Source: Acinetobacter sp. CS-2
GTDB taxonomy: Bacteria > Pseudomonadota > Gammaproteobacteria > Pseudomonadales > Moraxellaceae
Length of the DNA stretch: 64,000 nucleotides
Direction: 5' to 3'
Assembly: GCF_016599715.1 (NCBI RefSeq)
Contig: NZ_CP067019.1
Coordinates: 1,674,001-1,738,000 of the forward strand
Positions 1 to 9,626 of this stretch are shown here, piece after piece. Made by a program: the position numbers and the translations under genes. The notes under the pieces were generated by a model. The model had not been told where the DNA came from and searched no databases. It was given only the letters and a program-made list of their open reading frames with translations. Position 1 is the stretch's first letter; each line of letters opens with the position of its first letter.

Positions 1-508
<508 letters not shown>

Positions 509-520
509 TTAAAACATCAG

Positions 521-553
521 GTGGCCCGGGCCAACATTCCATTGGGCCAAGGC
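521..553 (-). promoter_or_regulatory. GC-rich intercistronic hairpin between benB and benC
   Basis: A run of GGCC/GGGCC elements, including the palindrome GGCCCGGGCC at 523-532, can fold with GGGCC at 544-548. It stands out in an otherwise AT-rich neighbourhood. No U-tract follows on the minus strand, so it is not a standard terminator. It may be an RNA-processing or stability element. Confidence 0.4.
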
Positions 554-574
554 CGGTTTTTAAATCTAATCAGC

Positions 575-1066
575 TTAGATGTGGTAAACATCAATAACTT
601 GGTTGATATAGTCGTTTTTCAGTACCACGTACTTGTTCAGGATTTTTGGCTGTTCGCCAGAGAAATCGATCACATAACGCGACATACCGAAGTAGCTGTA
701 GTTTTTCTTGTAACGGAAACTCAAAGTATTCCAGTTAAAACGTACAGTCACCTGGTCACCGTTTTGTTCCACAGTTTCAATGTTGCTGATGTTGTGGCTG
801 GTACGGGTATCCGGCATGGTTGCTGAAGAACGTTCAGTCTTAATGCGGAATACACGGTCTTCCAAACCTTGACGGTCCGGATAGAAAATCAGGGAGATCT
901 CAGACTGTGGATCTTCAGTCAAGGTGTCATTGTCGTCCCAGGCTGGCATCCAGAACTGTGCATTCGGAGCGTAGCACTCTAACCAGTTATCCCATTGCTC
1001 GTCGTCCAGGAAGCGCGCTTCGCGGTAAAGGAATTGAGCAATATTTTCTAAAGTAATCGCGCTCAT
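575..1066 (-). CDS. benB: Benzoate 1,2-dioxygenase small (beta) subunit BenB
   Basis: This is the structural beta subunit of the alpha3-beta3 benzoate dihydroxylating dioxygenase. At 163 residues it is close to the usual length of about 160-170 for the ring-hydroxylating beta family, which has a nuclear-transport-factor-2-like fold. The features [11 protein letters not shown] near the N-terminus, [12 protein letters not shown] in the middle and the C-terminal [14 protein letters not shown] are typical of BenB/XylY. Its ATG overlaps the benA stop in an ATGA arrangement, so translation is probably coupled to benA, as expected for subunits needed in equal amounts. The family carries no catalytic metal in this subunit. 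Confidence 0.94.
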   Translation of the reverse strand: MSAITLENIAQFLYREARFLDDEQWDNWLECYAPNAQFWMPAWDDNDTLTEDPQSEISLIFYPDRQGLEDRVFRIKTERSSATMPDTRTSHNISNIETVEQNGDQVTVRFNWNTLSFRYKKNYSYFGMSRYVIDFSGEQPKILNKYVVLKNDYINQVIDVYHI

Positions 1067-2445
1067 GCTTGTTCTCCTGCAGCAGCAATCTCTTTTTCAG
1101 CAGCAATTGCTTTTTTCATCAGTTTCAACCAGAACTCGTGTTGAGCCAGGTATAGACCTTCGTCTTCAGTTTTAACGCCAGAAAGTTTTGGTTTTAAACC
1201 GATTTCATTGGCAGCATCATCCGGACCTTGGATCCAGTGTTTAGAACCGCGGCTCATATCATTCCATTCAAGCGCGATACCTTGGTAGCCTGCTTGACAT
1301 GCGCGGAATTCTTCTAGGTCATCCGGAGTTGCCATACCAGACGCGTTGAAGAAGTCTTCGTATTGACGGATACGACGTGCACGTGCTTCAGGTGCTTCAC
1401 CTTTAGGCGCGATACAGTAAATGGTTACTTCAGTCTTATCGACAGAGATCGGGCGCAGTACACGGATTTGTGAACCGAACTGATCCATGAAGTAAACGTT
1501 TGGATAGATACACAGGTTACGAGAACGCTCGATCATCCATTTCGCCATAGCTGCACCGTATTTCTCGGTGTATTCGTCTTTTTTCGGGAAGTTTGGACGG
1601 TCTTCCGGGTTTGCCCATTGCGTCCAAAGGAGCATGTGGCCGTTTTCAAAACCGTAAGAACCACCGCCTTGTTTACCCCAAGAACCAGCACTCATCGCAC
1701 GGATGTTGTCGCCGCCTTGTTTTTCTTTGCGTTGCTGAGTTGTCGCAGCATAGTTCCAGTGAACAGCAGAAACGTGGTAACCATCGGCACCATTTTCAGC
1801 AGTCAGTTTCCAGTTGCCTTCATACGTGTAGGTAGACGCACCACGAAGAACTTCCAGACCTTCTTCAGACTGACCTACGATCATGTCGATGATTTTGGTT
1901 GCTTCACCAAGGTATTCTTCAAGAGAAGGAACGTCCGGGTTCAAGCTACCGAACAGGAAGCCTTTGTAGTTTTCAAAACGTGCAACTTTTTTCAGGTCGT
2001 GTGAACCTTCTTTGTTGAAGCAGTCAGAATAACCGGCATCAGAAGGATCTTTAACTTTTAACAACTTACCAGAGTTGTTGAATGTCCAGCCGTGGAAAGG
2101 GCAGGTATAAGTTGCTTTGTTACCGCGTTTGTAACGGCAAAGCTCTGCACCACGGTGTGAACACGCGTTGATCATTGCGTTTAATTCACCGTTACGGTTA
2201 CGTGCAATGATGATTGGCTGACGGCCAATGTTCGTGGTGTAGTAATCGTTGATATTCGGAATTTGGCTTTCATGTGCCAAGTAAACCCAATTGCCTTCAA
2301 AGATATATTTCATCTCTAAGTCAAATAAGGCTTCATCAGTAAATACTGAACGATGGAGTTTGAATTCACCTGTTTCATAATTTTCAACAAGTAATTCATC
2401 GATACGATCTAGATGGCTGGTATTGATTACAGGAATACGTGGCAT
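1063..2445 (-). CDS. benA: Benzoate 1,2-dioxygenase large (alpha) subunit BenA
   Basis: This is the catalytic subunit of benzoate dioxygenase, forming benzoate cis-diol. The Rieske [2Fe-2S] domain is in the N-terminal half, with Cys95/His97 in CSHRG and Cys115/His118 in CPFHGW. The mononuclear-iron domain has Asp221, His224 and His229 in the DGYHVSAVH motif. I place the start at the ATG at 2443-2445 (protein [10 protein letters not shown], 460 aa), because GGAG lies about 8 bases upstream. A longer reading from a TTG at 2466 has no such support. It overlaps benB by 4 bases and follows catA by 94 bases that contain a strong hairpin. Confidence 0.95.
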   Translation of the reverse strand: MPRIPVINTSHLDRIDELLVENYETGEFKLHRSVFTDEALFDLEMKYIFEGNWVYLAHESQIPNINDYYTTNIGRQPIIIARNRNGELNAMINACSHRGAELCRYKRGNKATYTCPFHGWTFNNSGKLLKVKDPSDAGYSDCFNKEGSHDLKKVARFENYKGFLFGSLNPDVPSLEEYLGEATKIIDMIVGQSEEGLEVLRGASTYTYEGNWKLTAENGADGYHVSAVHWNYAATTQQRKEKQGGDNIRAMSAGSWGKQGGGSYGFENGHMLLWTQWANPEDRPNFPKKDEYTEKYGAAMAKWMIERSRNLCIYPNVYFMDQFGSQIRVLRPISVDKTEVTIYCIAPKGEAPEARARRIRQYEDFFNASGMATPDDLEEFRACQAGYQGIALEWNDMSRGSKHWIQGPDDAANEIGLKPKLSGVKTEDEGLYLAQHEFWLKLMKKAIAAEKEIAAAGEQA

Positions 2446-2487
2446 GTCCGTTCTCCGACTTTCCAAATTTTAGGGAAGTCACCACAG

Positions 2488-2518
2488 CGCTTCATTGCCC
2501 TTCTTTGGGAATGAAGCG
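2488..2518 (-). promoter_or_regulatory. Intercistronic stem-loop between catA and benA
   Basis: A perfect 9-bp stem (CGCTTCATT at 2488-2496, AATGAAGCG at 2510-2518) is extended inside by CCC/GGG around a TTCTTT loop. It sits after the catA stop and before the benA ribosome-binding site. No U-tract follows in the direction of transcription, so it is more likely a processing or mRNA-stability element than a terminator. Confidence 0.5.
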
Positions 2519-2539
2519 TTGCAGTTCCTTATTTGCTAA

Positions 2540-3388
2540 TTAAGCGCTTGCGCGACGACGTTCAACTTCAGTAGAAGGAGCACCTTCTTTGTCTTTTTGA
2601 AGTACAACGTCGAACTGGATGTGTTTGAAAGGACCTTTCAAGCCACGACGCGCAATTTCAGCTTCGTCAGTAACGTCAACCGCAGTTGCTACCAGACCTT
2701 CACGAGTACCGAATGCGAAGTCATCCCAAAGGTATTTGTCGCCTTCGATGTTGAACTGAGTTGTCAACTTGCGGTGACCTGGTGCAGAGATAAAGTAGTG
2801 CACGTGTGCAGGACGCTGACCGTGACGAGAAAGCTTGTTCAACATGTGTTGCAACGGACCTTCAGGGTTCAAACCGTAACCTACAGGCATAGTGGTTTGC
2901 GCAGTGTAGTTACCGTTGCTGTTGGCATGCCACATTTCTACTTTAGCACCAGAAAGAACTTCACCATCAGTGTCAGTTACTTTACCTTCGATGATAAGTG
3001 TCGGGATTTTACCTTCTTCAGTACCATCGTCCATGCGAGCGAAACCTGTTGATTCAGGTGCACCAGCAACATATAGAGGGCCTTCGATTGTACGTGGTGT
3101 ACCACCCGTTAAACCTGCTTTTGCATCAGCTTCATCAGCACGCAAGTCCAGGAAGTGTTCCAGGCCGATTGCTGAACCTAACAGTGCAAATTCATCAGCT
3201 TTTGCCATGTCGATCAGCGCTTCTACACCTTTCCAAACTTCAGACTGGCTCAGATCAAGATCTTCAATGGCTTGGTAAAAGTCTGTAACCAGACGCACAA
3301 CAACTTGTTGTAAACGGGCATCTACTGGACCTTCAGAAGTGTCTACGTTACAAGCTTTAACTACATTTTCAATGGTTTGACGATCCAT
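2540..3388 (-). CDS. catA: Catechol 1,2-dioxygenase CatA, apparently with a 26-residue internal deletion
   Basis: This intradiol dioxygenase would cleave catechol to cis,cis-muconate using non-haem Fe(III). The family pattern is clear: helical N-terminal domain, EGPLYVAGAP near 103-112, RPAHVHYF at 192-199 and GHRKLTTQ after it. Compared from memory with Acinetobacter CatA (about 306-311 aa, ligands Tyr164, Tyr200, His224 and His226 in the ADP1 enzyme), Tyr171, His195 and His197 keep the expected 24- and 26-residue spacing. The first ligand should lie 36 residues before Tyr171, but here WHANSNGNY runs straight into TAQTTMPVGYG, only 10 residues apart. The segment that normally carries the Y-S-x-F-D tyrosine is missing. 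The reading frame is otherwise intact at 282 aa. The enzyme may be inactive, unless this is an assembly collapse. Confidence 0.9.
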   Translation of the reverse strand: MDRQTIENVVKACNVDTSEGPVDARLQQVVVRLVTDFYQAIEDLDLSQSEVWKGVEALIDMAKADEFALLGSAIGLEHFLDLRADEADAKAGLTGGTPRTIEGPLYVAGAPESTGFARMDDGTEEGKIPTLIIEGKVTDTDGEVLSGAKVEMWHANSNGNYTAQTTMPVGYGLNPEGPLQHMLNKLSRHGQRPAHVHYFISAPGHRKLTTQFNIEGDKYLWDDFAFGTREGLVATAVDVTDEAEIARRGLKGPFKHIQFDVVLQKDKEGAPSTEVERRRASA

Positions 3389-3423
3389 TTTATTACTCCT
3401 TGGATGGGTGCTTTGGTGGCGAA

Positions 3424-3526
3424 TATCTCTGCTTAAAGAGATAGATGGCTGCCACTTTCCTTGTTTGCTACTTGGTATGTTAAATATGTTTTTTTGTGAA
3501 ACTGGAACAAAGGTTTATTCCAGTTT
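3424..3526 (-). promoter_or_regulatory. Two stem-loops between catC and catA
   Basis: The 149-base gap between catC and catA holds two inverted repeats. One is TATCTCT/AGAGATA at 3424-3430/3437-3443. The other is AAACTGGAA/TTCCAGTTT at 3499-3507/3518-3526 with a 10-base loop. Neither is followed by a U-tract on the minus strand. They resemble the hairpins in the other long gaps of this operon and may set segmental mRNA stability. Confidence 0.4.
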
Positions 3527-3537
3527 TCAGGGTTAAA

Positions 3538-3828
3538 TCAGGTGTCATCTTCACGAACAGATGAGGGGTGACGGTTTAATGCCATCACTTCAATGTTCAT
3601 GTAAGGGTAGAGTGGAAGACCCTGTAAAATGTTATGCAGTTCTTCATTGCTCTCAACATCAAAAATACTGATGTTTGAGTATTGGCCAGTAATGCGCCAG
3701 ATATGACGCCATTTGCCTTGACGCTGCAATTCCTGTGAATAAGCCTTTTCAACGGCTTTAATTTCATTCGCCTGTTCAACGGGCATATCACGTGGAATAT
3801 TTACATCCATACGTACATGGAAAAGCAT
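3538..3828 (-). CDS. catC: Muconolactone delta-isomerase CatC
   Basis: This enzyme converts muconolactone to beta-ketoadipate enol-lactone and is a small decameric ferredoxin-like-fold protein. The 96-residue product MLFHVRMDVNIP...SSVREDDT matches the usual CatC length of about 96. The start is the ATG at 3826-3828, preceded by CAGGAG at good spacing. A longer reading up to 3921 overlaps catB and has no ribosome-binding site. It lies 13 bases after the catB stop, so it is clearly cotranscribed with catB. Confidence 0.95.
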   Translation of the reverse strand: MLFHVRMDVNIPRDMPVEQANEIKAVEKAYSQELQRQGKWRHIWRITGQYSNISIFDVESNEELHNILQGLPLYPYMNIEVMALNRHPSSVREDDT

Positions 3829-3841
3829 GGGTTTCTCCTGA

Positions 3842-4951
3842 TTACTGACGACGCAAGTTGTCAATCTTGTTTTCATCCAGCTCAATACCCAGACCTGGAC
3901 CGTTCGGAATCTCAAGTTCAAAGTTCTGATAGTTGAGCGGGGTTTTCAAAATATTTTCGGTAAGCAGCAATGGACCAAACAGTTCGGTTCCATACGCCAG
4001 ATTTTCAAAGGTAGAGAAGACATGAGCAGAGGCAATCGTACCCACCGGGCCTTCCAGCATGGTGCCGCCGTACAGGTCGATACCTGCCAGTTTAGCGACT
4101 TTTCCAACCTCACAACCTTCAACCAAACCGCCTGATTGGGCTACTTTTACTGCAAAAACTGATGCACCATTGTTACGTGCAATTTGATAAGCCGAGTGAG
4201 GACCCATCAAGGATTCATCCGCCATGATGGCCACATCAAAACGGCGAGTCAGGCGTCGCATTGCATCCAGATTGTCAATTGCACATGGCTGTTCGATCAG
4301 ATCAACACCACCATCTTGTAACAACTGAATACCCTTGATCGCTTCAAGCTCAGACCAGGCACGGTTTACATCGACACGAATCGAAATGTCTTTGCCCAAG
4401 GCTTTCTTGATCGCCAGTACATGTTCAACATCTTCTTCAACCGGGCGTGAACCAATTTTCAGTTTGAACACATTGTGGCGTTTTGCCTCAATCATTTTCT
4501 GCGCTTCAGCAATATCTTTCTTGGTATTACCTGAAGCCAATACCCAAAGTACCGGAATACTGTTACGTAAACGTCCACCTAAAACTTCGCTGAGTGGCAG
4601 GTTAAGACGTTGCGCCTTAATGTCCAGCAGGGCAGTCTGAATGGCACATTTGGCAAAACGGTTGCCATTAATATTTTTTTTGATTACCTGTAATGTTTGT
4701 GCAACATTTAAACCGGATAATGTTTTTAAAAGCGGTGCGAAATAAGTATCAATATTAACTTTGACACTTTCCGGGCTTTCTTCACCATAGCCTAATCCAC
4801 CAATAGTGGTTGCTTCGCCCCAGCCTACATAACCATCTTCTGTGGTAATTTTAACCAACACCAGTGTCTGGGTTTGCATGGTTGCGACAGCCATCTTGTG
4901 GGGACGGATGGTTGGAATTTCCACCAGCAACGTTTCTATAGACTTATACAT
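3842..4951 (-). CDS. catB: Muconate cycloisomerase CatB
   Basis: This enolase-superfamily enzyme turns cis,cis-muconate into (+)-muconolactone. At 369 residues it has the standard length. Visible motifs are the catalytic K-x-K (FKLKIG), the metal ligands in RVDVN, IEQP and ADES, and the second catalytic lysine in FAVKVAQSGG. It is the first gene of the leftward cat-ben operon and is divergent from the LysR gene, with two CatM/BenM-like boxes in the 115-base gap. Expression is expected to respond to muconate (and perhaps benzoate) through that regulator. Confidence 0.95.
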   Translation of the reverse strand: MYKSIETLLVEIPTIRPHKMAVATMQTQTLVLVKITTEDGYVGWGEATTIGGLGYGEESPESVKVNIDTYFAPLLKTLSGLNVAQTLQVIKKNINGNRFAKCAIQTALLDIKAQRLNLPLSEVLGGRLRNSIPVLWVLASGNTKKDIAEAQKMIEAKRHNVFKLKIGSRPVEEDVEHVLAIKKALGKDISIRVDVNRAWSELEAIKGIQLLQDGGVDLIEQPCAIDNLDAMRRLTRRFDVAIMADESLMGPHSAYQIARNNGASVFAVKVAQSGGLVEGCEVGKVAKLAGIDLYGGTMLEGPVGTIASAHVFSTFENLAYGTELFGPLLLTENILKTPLNYQNFELEIPNGPGLGIELDENKIDNLRRQ

Positions 4952-4991
4952 CTTTAAAATTCTCGATCTTGCTTTATGCCTGTCTTGTGAT

Positions 4992-5058
4992 ATACCTTAA
5001 AGGAATAGTTTTAATTGGTCGAAGATCAATTTTGCATTTTTTTATACTTTAAAGGTAT
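4992..5058. promoter_or_regulatory. CatM/BenM-type operator pair in the catB-lysR gap
   Basis: The box ATAC-TTTAAAG-GTAT at 5044-5058 exactly fits the ATAC-N7-GTAT site known for CatM and BenM. A second box, ATAC-CTTAAAG-GAAT at 4992-5006, differs at one position of the consensus half. The two centres are 52 bp apart, about five helical turns, as expected for a LysR tetramer contacting an activation site and a nearby site. The strong box is just upstream of the regulator's own start, which suggests autoregulation. Confidence 0.75.
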
Positions 5059-5066
5059 TCTTAACT

Positions 5067-5978
5067 ATGGAACTTAGACATTTACGTTACTTCGTTGCAG
5101 TGGTTGAAGAGCAAAGTTTTACCAAAGCGGCTGAAAAACTCTTTATTGCTCAACCTCCTTTAAGCCGACAGATCCAAAATTTAGAGCAAGAGCTAGATAT
5201 TCAGCTGTTTGAGCGGGGTAGTCGCCCACTTAAGACTACAGAAGCAGGACAATTTTTTTATCAGCATGCGGTTAAACTTTTGTCTAATGCTGAAGAAATA
5301 AAATCGATGACGAAACGTATCGGGATTGCCGATCGGACCATTACCATTGGTTTTGTCGGTTCTTTATTGTTCGGTTTGCTATCGCGCATCATGTTTCTTT
5401 TTAAACAGCAGCATCCTTATCTCAAGATTGAAATGATGGAAATGAATACCTATGAGCAGATTCAGGCGCTTAAAGAAGGAAAGATTGATGTCGGCTTTGG
5501 CCGTTTAAGAATTTCTGACCCTGCGATTAAACGTGTACTACTTCGTGAAGAGCCTCTTGTGGCGGCAGTGCATGCCAGCCATCCTTTAGGACAGCGTTCT
5601 GGTGTGAACCTGTCGGAACTGGTAGATCACCAGTTATTCTTGTATCCCAATACTGGCAAGGCCAATTTTGCCAGTCAGGTCCGTGGTATATTTTCCGAGT
5701 ATGGCCTGGAACCTAAAAATGTTCGTGAAGTACGTGAACTGCAGCTTGCACTCGGTTTTGTTGCAGCAGGAGAGGGAATTTGCCTGGTGCCGGAAAGTGC
5801 CAAAAACATTAAATTGGCGCATTTAAACTTTATTCCTATATTAGACAGTTTTGCGGTGAGTCCTGTCTTTATGGCGATTCGTAATATGGATGAAAGTGAA
5901 TACATACAGTTCCTGTTTGATGCGGTATATCAGGTTTATGACCTGGAAGCGGTGCAATATGATCGTGCCGTTTTCTGA
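5067..5978 (+). CDS. catM: LysR-type regulator of the CatM/BenM group
   Basis: This transcriptional activator of the cat-ben operon probably responds to cis,cis-muconate and possibly benzoate. The winged helix-turn-helix spans about residues 1-60 (MELRHLRYFVAVVEEQSFTK, then AQPPLSRQIQ), followed by a linker helix and a periplasmic-binding-protein-like effector domain to residue 303. The length of 303 is that of A. baylyi CatM. It is divergent from catB with CatM-type boxes between. Only one such regulator is seen here, and catBCA and benABC are in one transcription unit. It may therefore do the work that CatM and BenM share in A. baylyi, so the choice between catM and benM is uncertain. Confidence 0.85.
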   Translation: MELRHLRYFVAVVEEQSFTKAAEKLFIAQPPLSRQIQNLEQELDIQLFERGSRPLKTTEAGQFFYQHAVKLLSNAEEIKSMTKRIGIADRTITIGFVGSLLFGLLSRIMFLFKQQHPYLKIEMMEMNTYEQIQALKEGKIDVGFGRLRISDPAIKRVLLREEPLVAAVHASHPLGQRSGVNLSELVDHQLFLYPNTGKANFASQVRGIFSEYGLEPKNVREVRELQLALGFVAAGEGICLVPESAKNIKLAHLNFIPILDSFAVSPVFMAIRNMDESEYIQFLFDAVYQVYDLEAVQYDRAVF

Positions 5979-6235
5979 TCAGGCACAGTAAAAAGCTACC
6001 CTAAAAACCTTAAATATAGAAAATTTCTCCAAATAATGAGACTCAATAAAATATTTTGATATAAAAAGGTGATGGGTCTCATGGTCTTTAATATATCTAA
6101 AGCATAGTAAATACAGGATTTTGACCTAAACCAGACTTTATAGGTATAGAAACATGCCTATTCAGTTTTGGACATTTTTTCGCATCTTCTGCATTGTGAG
6201 CACCAGAAACTGAACTTCACAATTAGGAGGTGGAG

Positions 6236-7609
6236 ATGTCTACAAATAAAGTGAATATTAATACGCTGATCGATGAGGCAAAATTTACGCCATTTCACTG
6301 GGGTGTGTTGCTTTGGTGTCTGTTGATCATTATCTTTGACGGTTATGACCTGGTAATTTATGGGGTAGCTTTACCACTCCTGATGCAGGAATGGGCACTC
6401 AGTACCGTACAGGCAGGTTTGCTGGCCAGTACTGCATTATTTGGCATGATGTTCGGTGCCATGAGCTTTGGTACTCTCTCTGACAAGATTGGCCGTAAAA
6501 AAACCATCATGATCTGTGTTGCACTTTTCAGTGGTTTTACCTTTTTAGGTTCTTTTGCCAGTAACCCTACTGAGTTCGGTATTCTTCGCTTCTTAGCCGG
6601 TTTGGGAATTGGTGGCGTAATGCCAAACGTGGTTGCCCTCATGACCGAATATGCACCAAAACGTATCCGCAGCACGCTGGTTGCCCTGATGTTTAGTGGT
6701 TATGCGATTGGTGGAATGTCATCTGCATTATTGGGCGCATGGTTGGTTCCACAGTTTGGCTGGAAAATCATGTTCCTTCTTGCCGGTACTCCATTATTAC
6801 TTTTGCCGGTTATCTGGAAATTCCTGCCAGAATCGCTGATGTACCTGACTGTTAAAAAAGAAACAGAAAAGGCCCACGTCATTATCCAAAAATTGTCACC
6901 AGAACAGCAGATTACAGCTCAAACTGAATTTGTCCTGAATGAGGTGAAAAAAGGTGATGAAGCGCCACTCAAAGCATTGTTCCAGCAAGGCCGTAGCTTT
7001 AGTACCTTCATGTTCTGGCTGGCTTTCTTCATGTGCCTGTTGATGGTATATGCTTTAGGCAGCTGGTTACCAAAATTAATGATTCAGGCAGGTTATTCAC
7101 TGGGCGCAAGTATGATCTTCCTGTTTGCCCTGAACATTGGCGGCATGATTGGCGCGATTGGCGGTGGTGCATTGGCTGACCGCTTCCATATCAAAAAAGT
7201 ACTCGTGATTATGTTTGTATGCGGTGCAGCAGCGTTAATTTTACTTGGTTTTAACAGCCCACAAATCGTGTTGTATACCTTAATTTCAGTAGCAGGTGCA
7301 GCAACTATTGGTTCACAAATCTTGTTATACACCTTCGTAGCACAGTACTACCCATCAACTGTACGTTCTACCGGCATGGGTTGGGCATCAGGCATTGGTC
7401 GTATTGGCGCAATTGTTGGACCAGTATTAACAGGTGCGTTATTAACCATGAACTTACCCCACCAAATGAATTTCTTTGCTATTGCGATTCCAGGTGTAAT
7501 TGCGGCGTTAGCAATCTTAATGGTGAATTTAAAAGCTTCTGTAGAAGCTAAAGCTCTTACAGAGTCTAGTGCAAACAGCAATCTAGTTGCACAAGAATCA
7601 ACCCAATAA
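6236..7609 (+). CDS. benK: Aromatic acid:H+ symporter, BenK/MucK-like
   Basis: This is a major facilitator of the aromatic acid/H+ symporter family, which would import benzoate or a related acid across the inner membrane. About twelve hydrophobic segments are visible. The family signature DGYDLVIYG is in helix 1, and the cytoplasmic loop GTLSDKIGRKK lies between helices 2 and 3. The ATG at 6236 has AGGAGG ending 5 bases upstream. The in-frame GTG at 6230 lies within that ribosome-binding site and is less likely. Its position beside the ben/cat genes and next to an outer-membrane porin points to benzoate uptake. MucK-type muconate transport cannot be excluded. Confidence 0.8.
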   Translation: MSTNKVNINTLIDEAKFTPFHWGVLLWCLLIIIFDGYDLVIYGVALPLLMQEWALSTVQAGLLASTALFGMMFGAMSFGTLSDKIGRKKTIMICVALFSGFTFLGSFASNPTEFGILRFLAGLGIGGVMPNVVALMTEYAPKRIRSTLVALMFSGYAIGGMSSALLGAWLVPQFGWKIMFLLAGTPLLLLPVIWKFLPESLMYLTVKKETEKAHVIIQKLSPEQQITAQTEFVLNEVKKGDEAPLKALFQQGRSFSTFMFWLAFFMCLLMVYALGSWLPKLMIQAGYSLGASMIFLFALNIGGMIGAIGGGALADRFHIKKVLVIMFVCGAAALILLGFNSPQIVLYTLISVAGAATIGSQILLYTFVAQYYPSTVRSTGMGWASGIGRIGAIVGPVLTGALLTMNLPHQMNFFAIAIPGVIAALAILMVNLKASVEAKALTESSANSNLVAQESTQ

Positions 7610-7717
7610 TTTCTTTACCTTTCCATTAATCTACTGTCATCAATGATATAGATCGCCATCGTAAGCGATGGTGATCTGTTGCTAGAATTTGACGGCACAA
7701 TAACAAGCGAGTTTAGG

Positions 7718-9046
7718 ATGAACGCGAAAACATTAACCCAAACAACTGATTTACAAGTAACAACGGTTCGACCAAATATGCAGCGTACGCTCATGATGAG
7801 CATGATTGCATTAAGCATGGGGGGTATGAGTGTTGCAGCGCAAGCACAAACCCAGCAGCAAAATGAAATTGAACAGCTCAGACAGGAAGTTCAGGCTTTA
7901 CGCAGTTTGGTGGAGCAGCAAAAAGTACAGAATGCACAAACTGCAACAGCAATTGCTAACGTACAACGTACTGCAGCAACTGTGCCAGCGAACCCTGTAT
8001 TAAAAACTGCCAAAGGTGCCGAGTTTAATTTATATGGTAACGTGCGTTTAGATGCCTCTTATAAGGTTGATGGCGGTCCTATCGATTGGCCATATAACCA
8101 GATCAATAACGTGGCACTGGAAGGTACTGCCGGAAATAGCGACCGTTTAAGCTCGACTTTATCTGCAACGCGTTTAGGCCTTGATTTTAAAACTCAGGCT
8201 GCTGAGCAAGAGGTTAAGGGTAAAATTGAAGTCGACTTTTTGGGTGGAGCCAACTTCGATAATCTGCGTATCCGTCATGCCTATGTAAATTATGGTAACT
8301 GGCTGCTGGGGCAAACCTGGTCAAACTTTGCAGTACCGGATTATATGCCAGAAACCATTGATGCAAATGCATACGTTGGTGGTGCTGTGAAACGTACACC
8401 ACAAGTGCGTTATACCGCCAAATTTAATCCACAAACCAATTTGGTGTTAGCTGCTGAAGATCCAAAAGATAAATTGGTTACTGATAAGGTGATCACTCAG
8501 CGTTTACCGGCGTTTACCGCACGTTTAAATCACCAATTTGCAGATAACTTGAATGTCAGCGTACGTGCCATGGGCCATGAAAAGCGTATCAATTCTGAAG
8601 AAGAAATGGCATGGGGGGTAGGTGTAGGTGCAAAGTATGATGTTGTACCTGGTACCACCTTAAAAGCAGATTATTACCATGTTAAAGGCGATAGCAGCTT
8701 CGTATCATTTGCCAATAAAGGTGTTGTTGTAGAAGCAGATGGTAGTCTTGTACAAAACGAATTTGATTCTATTATGCTAGGTGTTACCCAAAAATTTAGT
8801 GACAAATTACATGGCACTTTGGGCTACGGTTATATGACTTTTGATAAAGATCAAAATTATCTGGATGCTCCTGGAAGTGCAGCTACAGCCAATAAAAACC
8901 TCTGGCAAGCCTGGGCAAATGTTTTTTATAGCCCAACCAAGCCTTTGAGTTTTGGTCTTGAATATGTCTATGGTGAACGTGAAACTTTTGCTAGCAAGAC
9001 AGGTGAAGACAACCGCTTAAATGCAGTTGCAATCTATAACTTCTAA
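7718..9046 (+). CDS. DcaP-like outer-membrane porin (BenP position)
   Basis: This porin probably admits aromatic or dicarboxylic acids through the outer membrane. After an N-terminal leader and a signal-peptide-like stretch ending in AAQAQ, there is a short heptad-rich coiled coil (NEIEQLRQEVQALRSLVEQQ). The FNLYGNVRLDASY strand that opens DcaP-type trimeric barrels follows. The C-terminus AVAIYNF ends in Phe, as outer-membrane barrels do. ATG 7718 follows a weak AGG; a start at 7778 would place the signal peptide at the very N-terminus but has no ribosome-binding site. A strong terminator follows. Its place after the BenK-like gene matches benP in A. baylyi. Confidence 0.8.
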   Translation: MNAKTLTQTTDLQVTTVRPNMQRTLMMSMIALSMGGMSVAAQAQTQQQNEIEQLRQEVQALRSLVEQQKVQNAQTATAIANVQRTAATVPANPVLKTAKGAEFNLYGNVRLDASYKVDGGPIDWPYNQINNVALEGTAGNSDRLSSTLSATRLGLDFKTQAAEQEVKGKIEVDFLGGANFDNLRIRHAYVNYGNWLLGQTWSNFAVPDYMPETIDANAYVGGAVKRTPQVRYTAKFNPQTNLVLAAEDPKDKLVTDKVITQRLPAFTARLNHQFADNLNVSVRAMGHEKRINSEEEMAWGVGVGAKYDVVPGTTLKADYYHVKGDSSFVSFANKGVVVEADGSLVQNEFDSIMLGVTQKFSDKLHGTLGYGYMTFDKDQNYLDAPGSAATANKNLWQAWANVFYSPTKPLSFGLEYVYGERETFASKTGEDNRLNAVAIYNF

Positions 9047-9061
9047 TAGTCCCCTAAATAA

Positions 9062-9102
9062 AGACCTTTTATTATGCACTACATAGTAAAGGGTCTATTT
9101 TT
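9062..9102 (+). terminator. Rho-independent terminator after the porin gene
   Basis: A 15-bp stem with two G-U pairs (AGACCTTTTATTATG with CATAGTAAAGGGTCT, 9062-9096) is followed by ATTTTTA. It closes the benK-porin unit. Confidence 0.85.
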
Positions 9103-9626
9103 ATATGTATATTGTGATCATTTGAGAATCAAAACCTGAGCCAGAACAAAGCACAGCCAGGGATTAGATCTTTTTTGCTATTACCTCATTGTGAACCACT
9201 CGTTTAGAATGACTAAATTTAGTATTTCTTGCCTCACATCCTCTAAAAAATACTTGCACTCGCAAATATAGACGAATTATCAACAGATCCTCATTTTCTA
9301 TTACTGAATTTCGCACAGTGAAAATTAGTGCATAGCCACGATAAGGTCTATCAAAAGATCAATAGAGATATCTGGAATTTTGGCGATCCTTCCGTTTAAG
9401 TTAAACTGGCTTATGAATTTTAAAGTAGTAAAAATACGGAAATAGGTGTAAGCGGGGTTATTTTTCGTTTATCTTTATATGACTCATTTGAATCCTAGCC
9501 AATTCACAACAGGCCGATCACCACCAGAGTGTAATGGTTTAATTTCATGAGACTTTTCAAAAAATCTTATTGTCAATAACAAGTTGAAGCATACAATTGC
9601 TACAGAGCAACAGTACTTGCTGTTAG
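9103..9626. other. 524-base gap with no recognised gene
   Basis: This AT-rich stretch separates the aromatic cluster from the ABC exporter. I see stop codons in all frames, no convincing small ORF and no clear promoter pair. A short inverted repeat, TTTCGCACAGTGAAA, lies near 9307. Confidence 0.4.

Noticed and set aside
3597..3791. Second frame inside catC
   Set aside because: It is a shadow in another frame with no ribosome-binding site; CatC accounts for the stretch.
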